Assembly: GCF_004358445.1 (NCBI RefSeq)
Contig: NZ_CP037951.1
Location: 2,343,501-2,407,500, forward strand
Origin: Parashewanella tropica
Lineage (GTDB): Bacteria; Pseudomonadota; Gammaproteobacteria; Enterobacterales; Shewanellaceae
Direction of reading: 5' to 3'
Length of the DNA: 64,000 bases
How positions within the stretch are numbered: position 1 is the first letter of the stretch; the number at the start of each line of letters is the position of its first letter. Below are positions 1 to 10,877 of the stretch, one piece after another. Below the pieces are notes generated by a model. That model was not told the DNA's origin. It did not search any database and worked only from the letters and a program-made list of their open reading frames with translations. The position numbers were made by a program, and so were the translations under genes.

Positions 1-466
1 CAGCCACTTGTAAACCAATTCCTACCAACGCATTATTTGAAACTCGCTCGTTACCATGTTCAGCAATCACGTGTCCGACTTCATGCCCCACAACCGCCGC
101 AAGTTGATCTTGATTTTTTGCTACCTTTAACAAGCCTGTATAAACACCAATTTTTCCACCTGGAAGTGCAAAAGCATTGACTTGTTTACTGTCAAAAACC
201 ACCACTTCCCACTTGCCATTAAAGACATTTTTAGGAACGTATTTGGTTATAGAGTCAGCAACACACTGAACGTAACGTTTGTATCTAGGGTTATGGGAGA
301 CTTTTTGTTTGCCTTTGATGTGATCAAAAGCCAAAACACCTTGCTGAGCGATTTGATTAGATGAGTACAGCTTAAGTTGTTTACGGCCTGTAGGTGAAGT
401 AGAGCAACCAACAAGAACAAGGCTTGATAAAAGAATGAATGATAGGAAAATCCGTAATCTAACCAT
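1..466 (-). CDS. M48-family metallopeptidase lipoprotein, partial (C-terminus beyond window)
   Basis: Read from an ATG at 466 on the minus strand, the frame stays open to the window edge (155 codons). The N-terminus is a lipoprotein signal with a lipobox ending LVGC, then a domain carrying HEVGHVIAEH, the zinc-binding HExxH motif of M48 peptidases. FALPGGKIGVYTG just before it is also typical of this family. By family it should be a periplasmic, membrane-anchored protease of the LoiP/BepA/YcaL type involved in outer-membrane protein quality control; which one cannot be decided from the N-terminal third. AAGGT lies about 8 nt upstream of the start. It lies downstream of nadA on the same strand. 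Confidence 0.88.
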   Translation of the reverse strand, partial: MVRLRIFLSFILLSSLVLVGCSTSPTGRKQLKLYSSNQIAQQGVLAFDHIKGKQKVSHNPRYKRYVQCVADSITKYVPKNVFNGKWEVVVFDSKQVNAFALPGGKIGVYTGLLKVAKNQDQLAAVVGHEVGHVIAEHGNERVSNNALVGIGLQVA

Positions 467-502
467 TGTTTTTTACCTTTTTATAATTCCATTTAGAGGT
501 AT

Positions 503-524
503 GGCGGCTTTGAAAAAAGCCGCC
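503..524. terminator. GC-rich stem-loop between nadA and the M48 peptidase
   Basis: A perfect 9-bp inverted repeat GGCGGCTTT/AAAGCCGCC with a 4-nt loop lies 14 nt past the nadA stop. There is no U-tract after the stem on either strand, so it may be a weak terminator or an RNA 3'-end stabiliser. Confidence 0.5.
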
Positions 525-537
525 ACTAAACTCAAAA

Positions 538-1605
538 TTAAGCGTTACCCTTCACTTTCATATTGAGTTCTTTTGCAAAATTCAGCATGCGATCTAATGG
601 TACCAATGCGCGGTCACGAATGGTTTCATCAACAAAAATCTCGTGCTCTGCGGTATCTGTCGCCGTCAATGCATTCTCAATTGCCTGAAGACCATTCATA
701 GCCATCCAAGGACAATGAGCACAGCTTTTACACGTCGCACCGTTACCGCCTGTTGGCGCTTCAATTAGTGTTTTACCCGGAGCGGCTTGTTGCATCTTAT
801 AAAAGATGCCTTTATCTGTCGCTACGATGAACGTATCGTTATCCATGGTTTGTGCTGCTTTGATTAACTGGCTGGTTGAGCCCACAGCATCTGCCATTTC
901 TACCACACTTGCTGGTGATTCAGGGTGAACCAACACAGCTGCATTTGGATACTCTGCTTTTAATTGACGTAGAGCTTTCGCTTTGAACTCATCGTGAACG
1001 ATACATTCACCTTGCCACATCAACATATCGGCGCCCGTTTCTTTGGCAATGTAACTGCCTAAATGACGGTCTGGTCCCCAGATGATTTTCTTCCCTTCGC
1101 TATCAAGGTGTTCAACAATCTCTAACGCAATACTTGAGGTTACAATCCAGTCAGCACGCGCTTTTACTGCCGTTGAGGTGTTGGCGTATACCACTACTGT
1201 ATGCTCAGGATGAGCGTCACAAAACTCACTAAACGTTTCAATTGGGCAGCCTAAATCTAATGAACAAGTCGCATCAAGAGTCGGCATTAATACGGTTTTG
1301 TCTGGACTAAGGATTTTAGAGGTTTCCCCCATAAACTTAACACCAGCAACAATAAGCGTTTTTGCTGGATGGTCACGACCAAATCGTGCCATTTCTAATG
1401 AATCGGAAACACAACCACCAGTTTCTTCTGCTAAAGCTTGAATTTCAGGATCAGTGTAATAGTGGGCAACAAGAACCGCATCTCGCTCTATTAATAGTTG
1501 TTTAATACGAGCTTTATATTCTTGCTTTTCACTGTCTGATAATGGAACGGGTTTAGCAGGAAATGGGTAATCAATAGTTTCAATTTGTGGTGCCGCTTGG
1601 CTCAT
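538..1605 (-). CDS. nadA: quinolinate synthase A
   Basis: Condenses iminoaspartate (from NadB) with dihydroxyacetone phosphate to quinolinate in de novo NAD synthesis; a cytosolic [4Fe-4S] enzyme. Visible landmarks are [22 protein letters not shown] near the N-terminus, a middle [11 protein letters not shown] cysteine pair and the C-terminal [11 protein letters not shown], which together carry the cluster-ligand cysteines. The frame extends upstream to a TTG at 1629, but the ATG at 1605 is preferred: it has GGAA about 8 nt upstream and gives the usual MSQ- N-terminus. The resulting 355 residues is normal for the family. It lies downstream of bkdB on the same strand but is separated from it by a terminator and an unrelated gene. 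High certainty. Confidence 0.97.
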   Translation of the reverse strand: MSQAAPQIETIDYPFPAKPVPLSDSEKQEYKARIKQLLIERDAVLVAHYYTDPEIQALAEETGGCVSDSLEMARFGRDHPAKTLIVAGVKFMGETSKILSPDKTVLMPTLDATCSLDLGCPIETFSEFCDAHPEHTVVVYANTSTAVKARADWIVTSSIALEIVEHLDSEGKKIIWGPDRHLGSYIAKETGADMLMWQGECIVHDEFKAKALRQLKAEYPNAAVLVHPESPASVVEMADAVGSTSQLIKAAQTMDNDTFIVATDKGIFYKMQQAAPGKTLIEAPTGGNGATCKSCAHCPWMAMNGLQAIENALTATDTAEHEIFVDETIRDRALVPLDRMLNFAKELNMKVKGNA

Positions 1606-1695
1606 AACGCTTCCGATGGAGTACAACAAGTAATCCGAGCATTATATACTCTCAGTACCTTTTGTTGCAATTTGAAGAGTGTTGGGCTGTGACGA

Positions 1696-2154
1696 CTACA
1701 TATATCTATGATAGAGAGCATTTCTGGTTCTTTCCACATGGATCAGATGTCTTTGCTGCCTGTATTTCTCCTTTTCTTTAGCCGCTTTCTGTTCATCAAG
1801 TTCATCCTTTCTCATCGCTCTGGCTGACTCTTGGAACTCTTGGTTTATTTTAGATTTTTTACAAGGTTTCGTACTAGGATTTGATTTATTTTCAGTTTCT
1901 ATTTTCGTATCTGATTCACAAGATTCAGCTGGACTATGAACTCTGTGTTCACCCTTTTTATGTTTCTTGGCTTTTTTATCCTGTTTTTTCTTGAAATAGT
2001 CATCTAATGAATGTTCTTCTTTCTGCCCTAGAGCCTCTTCAACCTTGAACTCACCAAAACTGTTATCCCCTTGTGCACTAGCGGTTTGCTCACTACATTC
2101 TTCCAAACTCATGGTTTGGAGTAAGCTTAATGAATCATCTACACGTGAAGCCAT
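1696..2154 (-). CDS. hypothetical lysine-rich charged protein
   Basis: I do not recognise this 152-residue protein. It has a short Ser/Thr/Glu-rich N-terminus, then a very basic stretch (KKKQDKKAKKHKKGEHRVH), a polar middle and a charged, probably helical C-terminal half (RAMRKDELDEQKAAKEKEKY). There is no signal peptide or membrane segment. It interrupts what is otherwise a conserved bkd-nadA neighbourhood, which suggests a lineage-specific insertion. The composition looks largely disordered. Start ATG at 2154; a GAG-containing purine stretch lies upstream but the ribosome site is not strong. Function unknown; a secreted effector or nucleic-acid-binding protein are possibilities only. Confidence 0.6.
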   Translation of the reverse strand: MASRVDDSLSLLQTMSLEECSEQTASAQGDNSFGEFKVEEALGQKEEHSLDDYFKKKQDKKAKKHKKGEHRVHSPAESCESDTKIETENKSNPSTKPCKKSKINQEFQESARAMRKDELDEQKAAKEKEKYRQQRHLIHVERTRNALYHRYM

Positions 2155-2229
2155 TATCTAAACTCTACAATCATTTTTATTTGTTATATCAAATTTCTAA
2201 GCTCATAGAAGTTAAATAAATTTCATAAA

Positions 2230-2255
2230 AAAAGGTGCCAAACTAGGCACCTTTT
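2230..2255 (-). terminator. intrinsic terminator of the bkd operon
   Basis: The inverted repeat AAAAGGTGCC/GGCACCTTTT with a 6-nt loop, followed on the minus strand by a run of T, lies 22 nt past the bkdB stop. Confidence 0.85.
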
Positions 2256-2276
2256 TAAAAAGTTAACGGTTAAAAA

Positions 2277-3827
2277 TTAACGCATTGCCATTAGCATATC
2301 TTGTGGCTGCTCAAGATACTGTTTCCATAGATTACAGAAACGAGCAATAGTGCCGCCATCAATAATGCGGTGATCGCCAGACCAGCTTACTTGCATGATG
2401 CTGCGAGCTTCTACTTCACCTTTATCATTGAAACGAGGCAGTTTTTGTACTTTACCTAAAGCAACAATCGCCACTTCTGGCTTATTGATGATAGGTGTTG
2501 CCACTGTACCGCCCAATGCACCAATATTCGAAATGGTAATCGTACCTTGCTTAAGATCAGAAGGAGCTACTCGACCACTACGTGAGTCATTGGTTAAGCG
2601 TGTGATGTCTGCTGCGACTTCTAAGATACTCTTTGCTTGAACATCCTTAACATTCGGTACAAGTAGACCAACTTTAGAATCTACTGCCATACCAATGTTG
2701 TGACTAGCAAGATAAGTCAATTCAGTACATTCTTCATTCACACGACTGTTGACGATTGGATATTCGTTAATAGCAAGTGACAATGCTTTCATGAAAAATG
2801 GCATCATGGTCAGCTTAAGTTCATCTGATGAATATCTGTCTTTCATCTCTTTACGTAATGCCATCAAATCGGTCATATCGATTTCATCGCAATAGGTAAA
2901 GTGAGGAATGGTCGAAACTGATTCTTGCATCATCTTCGCCATTACCGCTTTAACGCCTTTGATTGGCTCAACTCTATCTGCTGCTGTAGCAACTGGAACC
3001 ATAGCGTGAGAAGTGTCAACTTCTGCCACTTGAGGTGCAACTGGAGCTACCGAACCACCAGCGAGGTGCGCTTCAATGTCTTTCTTGTATACACGACCGT
3101 TTTTACCTGTACCTTTTACAGTACTGATATCTAGGTCGTGCATACGAGCCATACGACGAACCGCAGGGCTTGCTAAGGCTTTTCCTTGACGTACAGGCTC
3201 AGAACGCGTGCTTGCAGCTTTTGCTTCGCTGGCGACTTCAGTGTTCGCTACAGGAGCAACGGAATCGCCCTCACCTTCAACCTCGATAGCAAACAAAGGT
3301 TGGTGAACGATGGCAATTTCACCTTTCGCATAATAAAGTTTGGCAATTTTACCTGGCTTCATTGCTGGAATTTGAACTAGAGCTTTATCTGTCATTACAT
3401 CGGCAATGGGTTGGTCTTCAACCACTTCATCACCTTCTTCAACTAGCCATTCAACCAGCTCACACTCAACGATTCCTTCACCAATATCTGGAAGTAGGAA
3501 GTCTTCAATTTGAGTGCCTGAAGCGGCTACAGGTGCGGCTTCAACTGTTTGCTCAACAGGAGCAGAAGCTGGAGCTGATTCACCCTCACTTTCTACCTCA
3601 ACGGCATAAAGTGGCTGATGTACAATCGCAATATCGCCTTTGGCATAATAAAGCTTTACGATTTTACCTGGGTTTGGAGCTGGAATTTGAACCAAGGCTT
3701 TATCTGTCATTACGTCAGCAATCGGCTGATCTTCAGCAACAATATCACCTTCTTCAACTAGCCATTCGACCAGTTCACACTCAACAACGCCTTCTCCAAT
3801 ATCCGGCAAAATAAAATCTTTGATCAT
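2277..3827 (-). CDS. bkdB: branched-chain 2-oxoacid dehydrogenase E2, lipoamide acyltransferase
   Basis: E2 core of the complex that turns the 2-oxo acids of Val, Leu and Ile into acyl-CoAs. Order in the 516 residues: lipoyl domain 1 (about 1-80) and lipoyl domain 2 (about 105-185), each with the lipoylation site DVMTDKALVQIP; Ala/Pro/Val-rich linkers; a peripheral-subunit-binding domain (about 215-255, ASPAVRRMARMHDLDIS); and the catalytic domain ending with the CoA-acyltransferase motif GDHRIIDGG. The two lipoyl domains are nearly identical, including flanking YYAKG and AIVHQPL. Start ATG with GGGAG upstream. Last gene of bkdA1-A2-B, 10 nt after bkdA2. The E3 (Lpd) subunit is not in the window and is presumably shared with other 2-oxoacid dehydrogenases. 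Confidence 0.95.
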   Translation of the reverse strand: MIKDFILPDIGEGVVECELVEWLVEEGDIVAEDQPIADVMTDKALVQIPAPNPGKIVKLYYAKGDIAIVHQPLYAVEVESEGESAPASAPVEQTVEAAPVAASGTQIEDFLLPDIGEGIVECELVEWLVEEGDEVVEDQPIADVMTDKALVQIPAMKPGKIAKLYYAKGEIAIVHQPLFAIEVEGEGDSVAPVANTEVASEAKAASTRSEPVRQGKALASPAVRRMARMHDLDISTVKGTGKNGRVYKKDIEAHLAGGSVAPVAPQVAEVDTSHAMVPVATAADRVEPIKGVKAVMAKMMQESVSTIPHFTYCDEIDMTDLMALRKEMKDRYSSDELKLTMMPFFMKALSLAINEYPIVNSRVNEECTELTYLASHNIGMAVDSKVGLLVPNVKDVQAKSILEVAADITRLTNDSRSGRVAPSDLKQGTITISNIGALGGTVATPIINKPEVAIVALGKVQKLPRFNDKGEVEARSIMQVSWSGDHRIIDGGTIARFCNLWKQYLEQPQDMLMAMR

Positions 3828-3837
3828 GTCGGACTCC

Positions 3838-4815
3838 CTAGAAGTTCATTGTTGATTTTATCGCTTCATACGTTTTTAACGCATCAGGCATGTATTCTTT
3901 TTCGTGGATCAGTGGGTAAGGTGTATCCAAACCACAAACACGAGCAATTGGCGATTCAAGATATAAGAAGCATTCTTGCTGGATGGTAGCCGCGATTTCA
4001 CCTGCAAAACCACCTGTTAGCGGAGCTTCGTGGTTGATCAATAGACGACCTGTTTTCTTAACCGACTCTGCAACAGTTTCAACATCCCAAGGAGACAGTG
4101 AACGTAAGTCGATCACTTCACATGAAATGCCGTCTTTGGCTGCCATTTCAGCGGCTTTTTCGACGATTTCCATCTGTGCGCCCCAAGCAAGAACTGTGAT
4201 ATCAGTACCTTGTTGAACGACGTCAGCCTTGCCCAATTCGTGCTCGTAATCACCTTCTGGTACTTCGCCCACAGATGCACGGTATAAACGCTTAGGTTCG
4301 AAGAAAACCACTGGGTTTTTGTCGCGAATCGACGCTAACAATAGACCCTTTGCTTGCTCAGGGTTTCTTGGTACAACTACTTTCAAACCTGGTGTTTGAG
4401 TGAAGTAAGCTTCTGGAGATTGCGAGTGATAATGACCACCAGCAATACCACCGCCATAAGGTGTACGATACGTTAGCCCACCTACGTTAAATTCACTACC
4501 ACTACGGTATCTGAATTTTGCTGACTCGTTTACGATTTGGTCAAATGCAGGGAAGATATAATCTGCAAACTGGATTTCAGCAACAGGTGTATGCCCGTTT
4601 GCGGCCAAGCCATTAGCAAAACCAGCAATACCTTGCTCAGTTAATGGTGTGTTGAAACAGCGGTCTGGACCAAATTTTTCTTTTAGTCCTGAAGTCGCTC
4701 TGAATACACCACCAAAGTGCCCTACGTCTTCACCAAACACCAACATTTTGTCGTTCTTTTCCATCTCGATAGCAAGAGCATCATTGATGGCTTGTAGCAT
4801 GTTCATCTGTGCCAT
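3838..4815 (-). CDS. bkdA2: branched-chain 2-oxoacid dehydrogenase E1 beta subunit
   Basis: Beta subunit of the thiamine-diphosphate-dependent E1 decarboxylase; pairs with BkdA1. The 325 residues match the transketolase-like pyrimidine-binding plus C-terminal domain layout, with [15 protein letters not shown] near the N-terminus (the GEDVG segment is typical of E1 beta), [14 protein letters not shown], and the C-terminal transketolase domain ([19 protein letters not shown]). Start ATG at 4815 with GGGAGA about 9 nt upstream. It starts 3 nt after the bkdA1 stop and ends 10 nt before bkdB, so translation is probably coupled. Confidence 0.95.
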   Translation of the reverse strand: MAQMNMLQAINDALAIEMEKNDKMLVFGEDVGHFGGVFRATSGLKEKFGPDRCFNTPLTEQGIAGFANGLAANGHTPVAEIQFADYIFPAFDQIVNESAKFRYRSGSEFNVGGLTYRTPYGGGIAGGHYHSQSPEAYFTQTPGLKVVVPRNPEQAKGLLLASIRDKNPVVFFEPKRLYRASVGEVPEGDYEHELGKADVVQQGTDITVLAWGAQMEIVEKAAEMAAKDGISCEVIDLRSLSPWDVETVAESVKKTGRLLINHEAPLTGGFAGEIAATIQQECFLYLESPIARVCGLDTPYPLIHEKEYMPDALKTYEAIKSTMNF

Positions 4816-4818
4816 GAC

Positions 4819-5997
4819 TTAGAATCTCCCTGCTGTCTTAGGATAAGCATGTGGATATTTGTTAACGTGCTCTTTAAGCTCTTTTAGCTGCTTTTGAAGC
4901 AGTGGCGTTGGCTCGTCGTATACATCGTTGATCAATTCATCAATGTGCGGCGCTTCCACTTTTTCAGAAACTTTAACTTGAGCTAACACTTCTTCACGAT
5001 ACTTAGCGTAAAGTGCTTCATCTTCTTCCTCGGTTAACCAACCTTGAGAAAGCATCCAATTTTTGAAACGAGCAACAGGATCTTGTGCGCGCCATACATC
5101 TTCTTCTTCTTTCGAACGATAACCTGATGGATCATCTGAAGACGAGTGAGCACCAACACGATATGACATCGCTTCAATCAATACTGGCTTGTTGTTTTCT
5201 ACTGCAAAATCACGCGCAGCTTGAGTAGCAGCTAATACGGCTAACATATCGTTACCGTCAACGCGGATGGTATGCATACCATAACCCACACCGCGACTGG
5301 CAATACCGTTACCTTTAAATTGCTCTTCGGCTGGAGTAGAAATGGCGTAACCATTGTTACGGCAGAAGAAAAGCGCTGGTGCGCTTAGTGTTGCCGCCAT
5401 GTTCAGACCAGCGTGGAAATCACCTTCTGATGCAGCACCTTCACCAAAGTAACAGATAGAAACAGCCTTATCATTGTTCATTTTTAAGCTGTAAGCGACA
5501 CCTGTTGCTTGTGGGATTTGCGTACCAAGTGGAGATGAAACCGTGTGGTAGTTTAATGCTTGGCTACCATAGTGGATAGGCATTTGACGACCTTTACCTA
5601 GGTCTTTGGCGTTACTGAACATTTGATCCATAAACTGCTCAGTGGTGAAACCGCGATAGCGCAACGCAGCTTGTTCACGATATTGAGCTAAGATAACGTC
5701 TTTTTCTTGTAGTGCAGCTGCACTTCCCACTACTGCTGCTTCTTCACCTGTACACGTCATGTAGAAGCTAATACGACCTTGACGCTGTGCGCCTAACATA
5801 CGTTCATCCAATACACGGATGAAAACGCAAGTGTCATACATGCGCTTTGCTGTTTCTTCATTGATGCTTGGCAAAACGGCATCTTTATATACGCTGCCAT
5901 CAGCTTGTAAGATTCTCAATGTTGGGATGTTTAGTGAATCCCTATCGAGAAAGCTGACGCTATGAACTATTTCATTACTTTGAGTTGCGTTGCTCAT
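4819..5997 (-). CDS. bkdA1: branched-chain 2-oxoacid dehydrogenase E1 alpha subunit
   Basis: Alpha subunit of E1, binding thiamine diphosphate. The diphosphate/Mg motif is seen as GEGAASEGDFHAGLN...NNGYAIST, and a SSDDPSGYR loop near residue 290 corresponds to the phosphorylation-loop region of mitochondrial homologues. The open frame begins at a TTG at 6045, but the ATG at 5997 has AAGGAG about 13 nt upstream and gives an MSNATQ- start (392 residues), so it is preferred. First gene of the bkd operon; a palindrome resembling the one before the thiolase operon lies about 75 nt upstream. Together with the 29-37 kb cluster it covers most of branched-chain amino acid breakdown. Confidence 0.95.
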   Translation of the reverse strand: MSNATQSNEIVHSVSFLDRDSLNIPTLRILQADGSVYKDAVLPSINEETAKRMYDTCVFIRVLDERMLGAQRQGRISFYMTCTGEEAAVVGSAAALQEKDVILAQYREQAALRYRGFTTEQFMDQMFSNAKDLGKGRQMPIHYGSQALNYHTVSSPLGTQIPQATGVAYSLKMNNDKAVSICYFGEGAASEGDFHAGLNMAATLSAPALFFCRNNGYAISTPAEEQFKGNGIASRGVGYGMHTIRVDGNDMLAVLAATQAARDFAVENNKPVLIEAMSYRVGAHSSSDDPSGYRSKEEEDVWRAQDPVARFKNWMLSQGWLTEEEDEALYAKYREEVLAQVKVSEKVEAPHIDELINDVYDEPTPLLQKQLKELKEHVNKYPHAYPKTAGRF

Positions 5998-6068
5998 AAT
6001 GTGCTCTGTTCTCCTTGAAATTGAATAAACGTCATTCAATATCAACTATTCTTATCGGCGGTATGCAC

Positions 6069-6084
6069 CTTACGTTAAGGTATA
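6069..6084. promoter_or_regulatory. candidate LiuR-type operator upstream of bkdA1
   Basis: CTTACG-TTAA-GGTATA, within the palindrome CCTTACGTTAAGG, has the layout TTACG-NTAA-NGTA also found before the thiolase gene at 37383-37398. LiuR, a MerR-type repressor, is known to control branched-chain catabolism in Shewanella; the assignment rests on this shared motif. The rest of the 410-nt gap between bkdA1 and the gene at 6408 is AT-rich and shows nothing else I can name. Confidence 0.45.
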
Positions 6085-6407
6085 TACCGCTCGCAAGATT
6101 TGAGCTGAGTCACACTAGAATTTACGCTTAATTCGCTTGTATATTTAAGTTTACAAACAGATTTACTGCCAAACCATATAGAAGAATAATTCTTCGCAGC
6201 TTTAACAAGCATATTGAGTATTCAATAATTTAGATAAAAAAAAATTAACATGATCTTAGTAAAAGCGAACTTTAAACTAGAGGTAAGCAGTTAGAAAAGA
6301 ATCAGTAGCTTTAATTTGTTTCTATCTAAGGTTGGGTAAAAATAGCTATTAAATGCTTGAAACGGAACTGCTTGCTGTTGATAAAGCTTAATTGAGGTAA
6401 AGCCACC

Positions 6408-6704
6408 ATGAGTACCTTACAAATTTCTGCTAATAACCAACTTACGTATAATCAGCGTAGGGAAATGCAAAATGACATAGCAACGACACAGACGATAAAA
6501 ACAATGTGGTATATGGTTAAATTACCTTCTGTTGTATTTGCTTATGTACCTGTTGCAATGGGTTTTTCATCATTGGCCACATTTTTAAATGCTATCAAGC
6601 CTAAGGAAAATGAACATTCACACCTTTGGAAAGTGTCTAAGGTAGTAACATTCATCGCGAATGATGCGTTAGAAGCAGTAGTGCCTTTTAAGGTAAATAA
6701 ATAG
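6408..6704 (+). CDS. hypothetical small protein with one hydrophobic segment
   Basis: Not recognised. 98 residues: a polar N-terminus (about 1-33, rich in Asn, Gln, Thr), a hydrophobic stretch (about 34-62, LPSVVFAYVPVAMGFSSLA) that could span a membrane, and a short basic tail. GAGGT lies 9-13 nt upstream of the ATG. It is alone on the plus strand between the divergent bkd operon and convergent astE, ending at a bidirectional terminator, so it probably has its own promoter. The strong ribosome site and terminator support a real gene. Confidence 0.55.
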   Translation: MSTLQISANNQLTYNQRREMQNDIATTQTIKTMWYMVKLPSVVFAYVPVAMGFSSLATFLNAIKPKENEHSHLWKVSKVVTFIANDALEAVVPFKVNK

Positions 6705-6750
6705 CTGTGACACATACCTAAACATACATTTTTCATTTAAAAGACTTATA

Positions 6751-6783
6751 GAAAACGCCCCCGAAAGTAGAGGGGCGCTTTAG
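6751..6783. terminator. bidirectional intrinsic terminator
   Basis: CGCCCC...GGGGCG with a 10-nt loop, flanked by A-rich sequence on the left and T-rich on the right. It serves the plus-strand gene ending at 6704 and astE ending at 6831. Confidence 0.75.
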
Positions 6784-6830
6784 ATTTGATAATCGTTGTA
6801 AAAAAAGTTCGATTTAGACCACGATGTTAA

Positions 6831-7865
6831 CTATATCAATGCAGGTTCAGTCACAGGAAGCAACATAATTACTGCACGCTGCCCTACTGGAATATTGGCA
6901 TTGGGGAATACAATCGCTTCTTCATCATGCTCAATTTTAACTTCCTCTCCGCCTTCAGTGGCTAACACATATCCCTTTGGAAAAGATCTAAAGTTTTCAA
7001 CATCATTGGCAAAGTTAAATGCAAAGTCATCATGGTTTTTATTAATCACTCGACACACTTGATAAAGATTAACTTTGTCATTATCGAACTCTGAAAGCTC
7101 AAGGTCGGCCCCCGTAATTAAACGAGTAAGCATGGTATGAGTGGCAACAAAACGGGTCATATCGTTTTCACCGAATGGACGCACTTTACCCAGTTCAACA
7201 GTGAATGCATCAGCGCCATAACCATTAGACGAGAAATAGCTAAAAGTGGTCGTCGGCTCATGGTGGAATAAAATGGTATCTACGCCACAGGCTTCTAAAA
7301 ACATGATCTGCTCAGCCTTATGAGGCTTACCATGACGGAAAGGATAAATGGCAAATTTCTCGTGCTTAGAAGCTCGAATCGCTGTATGCAGATCGTAATG
7401 TATACGATGGCGTTCACCAGTTACAGAAGTATAAAAACGATCAACATATTCTTCTAACTTCTTAGCTCGAATACGTTCTTGGTTTACTAAGCCTTCACCG
7501 CTTGAATGATTACCACTGAATAAGCGGTTCATGTTTTCTTCCACAAAGCGAGTTTCGTTGTGAATTGCAGGCGGATTACCAATTAAAAATAAGGTACGGT
7601 GCTTTACTTGAGTGCTTTGTTCTAGCAGCTCTTTAATTAACTGGTTGCAAATCTCGATTGGTGCAGTTTCGTTACCATGGACGGCACAAGAAAGCACAAC
7701 ATCTTTGTTACCTGCTTGCTTTGGTTCAAAAACAATCACACCTGTGTCCCAAACATGAACATCTGTGTGATCAGCAAGTTCAAAAGAAAATGATTCTGAA
7801 ATGGTTTCTGGATTTGCAAGGGTCAATGAAAGGAAGTCTTTAGACTGCAGAAGTGTTTGAAGCAC
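6831..7865 (-). CDS. astE: succinylglutamate desuccinylase
   Basis: Last step of the arginine succinyltransferase (AST) pathway: hydrolyses N-succinylglutamate to succinate and glutamate. A zinc carboxypeptidase-like enzyme; [13 protein letters not shown] holds the first His and Glu ligands and HYDLHTAIR the second His. [19 protein letters not shown] is the usual C-terminal segment. The frame opens at a TTG (7871), but AGGAG abuts that codon and lies exactly 6 nt before a GTG at 7865, so GTG is chosen, giving 344 residues beginning [11 protein letters not shown] (as in the family). It stands alone, without other ast genes. Confidence 0.95.
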   Translation of the reverse strand: MLQTLLQSKDFLSLTLANPETISESFSFELADHTDVHVWDTGVIVFEPKQAGNKDVVLSCAVHGNETAPIEICNQLIKELLEQSTQVKHRTLFLIGNPPAIHNETRFVEENMNRLFSGNHSSGEGLVNQERIRAKKLEEYVDRFYTSVTGERHRIHYDLHTAIRASKHEKFAIYPFRHGKPHKAEQIMFLEACGVDTILFHHEPTTTFSYFSSNGYGADAFTVELGKVRPFGENDMTRFVATHTMLTRLITGADLELSEFDNDKVNLYQVCRVINKNHDDFAFNFANDVENFRSFPKGYVLATEGGEEVKIEHDEEAIVFPNANIPVGQRAVIMLLPVTEPALI

Positions 7866-8021
7866 GTTCAACTCCTAGTTGTTATTTTTAACTGAAATAA
7901 AAATTAGATTTCAGGTTTCTTATATTTCTTGGCGACCGATCCTACCACAAATCAAACATTGAACGATTGAAAGATCTTTTTAAAAAAACTGCTTGATTTA
8001 CTGAATCACAAAAAGCAATAT

Positions 8022-8045
8022 AGACGTCTAGATAGTTAGACATTT
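8022..8045 (+). promoter_or_regulatory. candidate MetJ operator (tandem met boxes) before msrA
   Basis: A perfect met box AGACGTCT at 8022-8029 is followed in register by AGATAGTT and AGACATTT. MetJ binds tandem 8-bp boxes of consensus AGACGTCT. The site ends 27 nt before the msrA start, consistent with repression of a methionine-related gene. Confidence 0.5.
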
Positions 8046-8072
8046 ATTTTAGTCGTTAGAGTGTGAGAAAAA

Positions 8073-8552
8073 ATGGCATTAGCAACTTTTGGCGCTGGCT
8101 GCTTTTGGGGCGTAGAGTATTTCTTTAGACAAATTGATGGCGTTATCAATGCCACAAGTGGTTATATGGGCGGTGATGTTAGTAAGACACGCTATGAAGA
8201 AGTAAAGGCTGGTGACACAGGTCATGCCGAAGTAGTACAAGTTGAATATGATGCGTCAGTTGTGAGTTACGAAGAATTATTAGCTGTATTTTGGAGTAAT
8301 CACAATCCCACAACCCTTAATCAACAAGGTGAAGATGTAGGTCACCAATACCGTAGTGTGATTTTTTATCATAATGAGCGGCAACGTGAATTGGCAGAAA
8401 AATCGAAGCAAGAGTTGATTGCTAGTGGTAAATGGGGCGAGCGTAGCGTCGTAACTGAAATTGTAGAAAAACAAGAATTTATTGCCGCTGAAGATTATCA
8501 CCAAAACTACATTATTAAGAATGACTTACCGAGTTGTCATATTAGTTTTTAA
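8073..8552 (+). CDS. msrA: peptide-methionine (S)-S-oxide reductase
   Basis: Reduces the S-epimer of methionine sulfoxide in proteins and as free amino acid, using thioredoxin. GAGCFWGVEYFF contains the catalytic Cys of the GCFWG motif; FWSNHNPTTLNQQGEDVGHQYRS and AEDYHQNYI are the other family blocks. At 159 residues it is the short single-domain form without an MsrB fusion. ATG at 8073 follows the met-box-like repeats by 27 nt; the ribosome site (GTGAGAA) is modest. Convergent with katG, another oxidative-stress gene, with a 93-bp structured repeat between them. Confidence 0.96.
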   Translation: MALATFGAGCFWGVEYFFRQIDGVINATSGYMGGDVSKTRYEEVKAGDTGHAEVVQVEYDASVVSYEELLAVFWSNHNPTTLNQQGEDVGHQYRSVIFYHNERQRELAEKSKQELIASGKWGERSVVTEIVEKQEFIAAEDYHQNYIIKNDLPSCHISF

Positions 8553-8580
8553 TCTTAAATTGATTTCATGCTATTAATAA

Positions 8581-8673
8581 GAGCAATAGTGTGAACACCA
8601 ACAGAAGCACACATCCCTGTGCTCACGACCGTGACATCCTGTCACGGACGGTTGTTTTATCACACTATTACTC
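8581..8673 (-). repeat. 93-bp structured intergenic repeat, copy 1
   Basis: Inverted termini GAGCAATAGTGTGA/TCACACTATTACTC with one G-T wobble. The centre holds the hairpin CCGTGACA-TCC-TGTCACGG and a second hairpin GCACA/TGTGC. Reverse orientation to the other five copies. It fills the gap between convergent msrA and katG. Confidence 0.85.
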
Positions 8674-8687
8674 TTAGCTAATCCACC

Positions 8688-10877
<2,190 letters not shown>

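Noticed and set aside
2395-3814. Plus-strand frames opposite bkdB
   Set aside because: They lie antisense to a well-supported gene, are unlike any protein I know, and reflect codon bias of the real gene.
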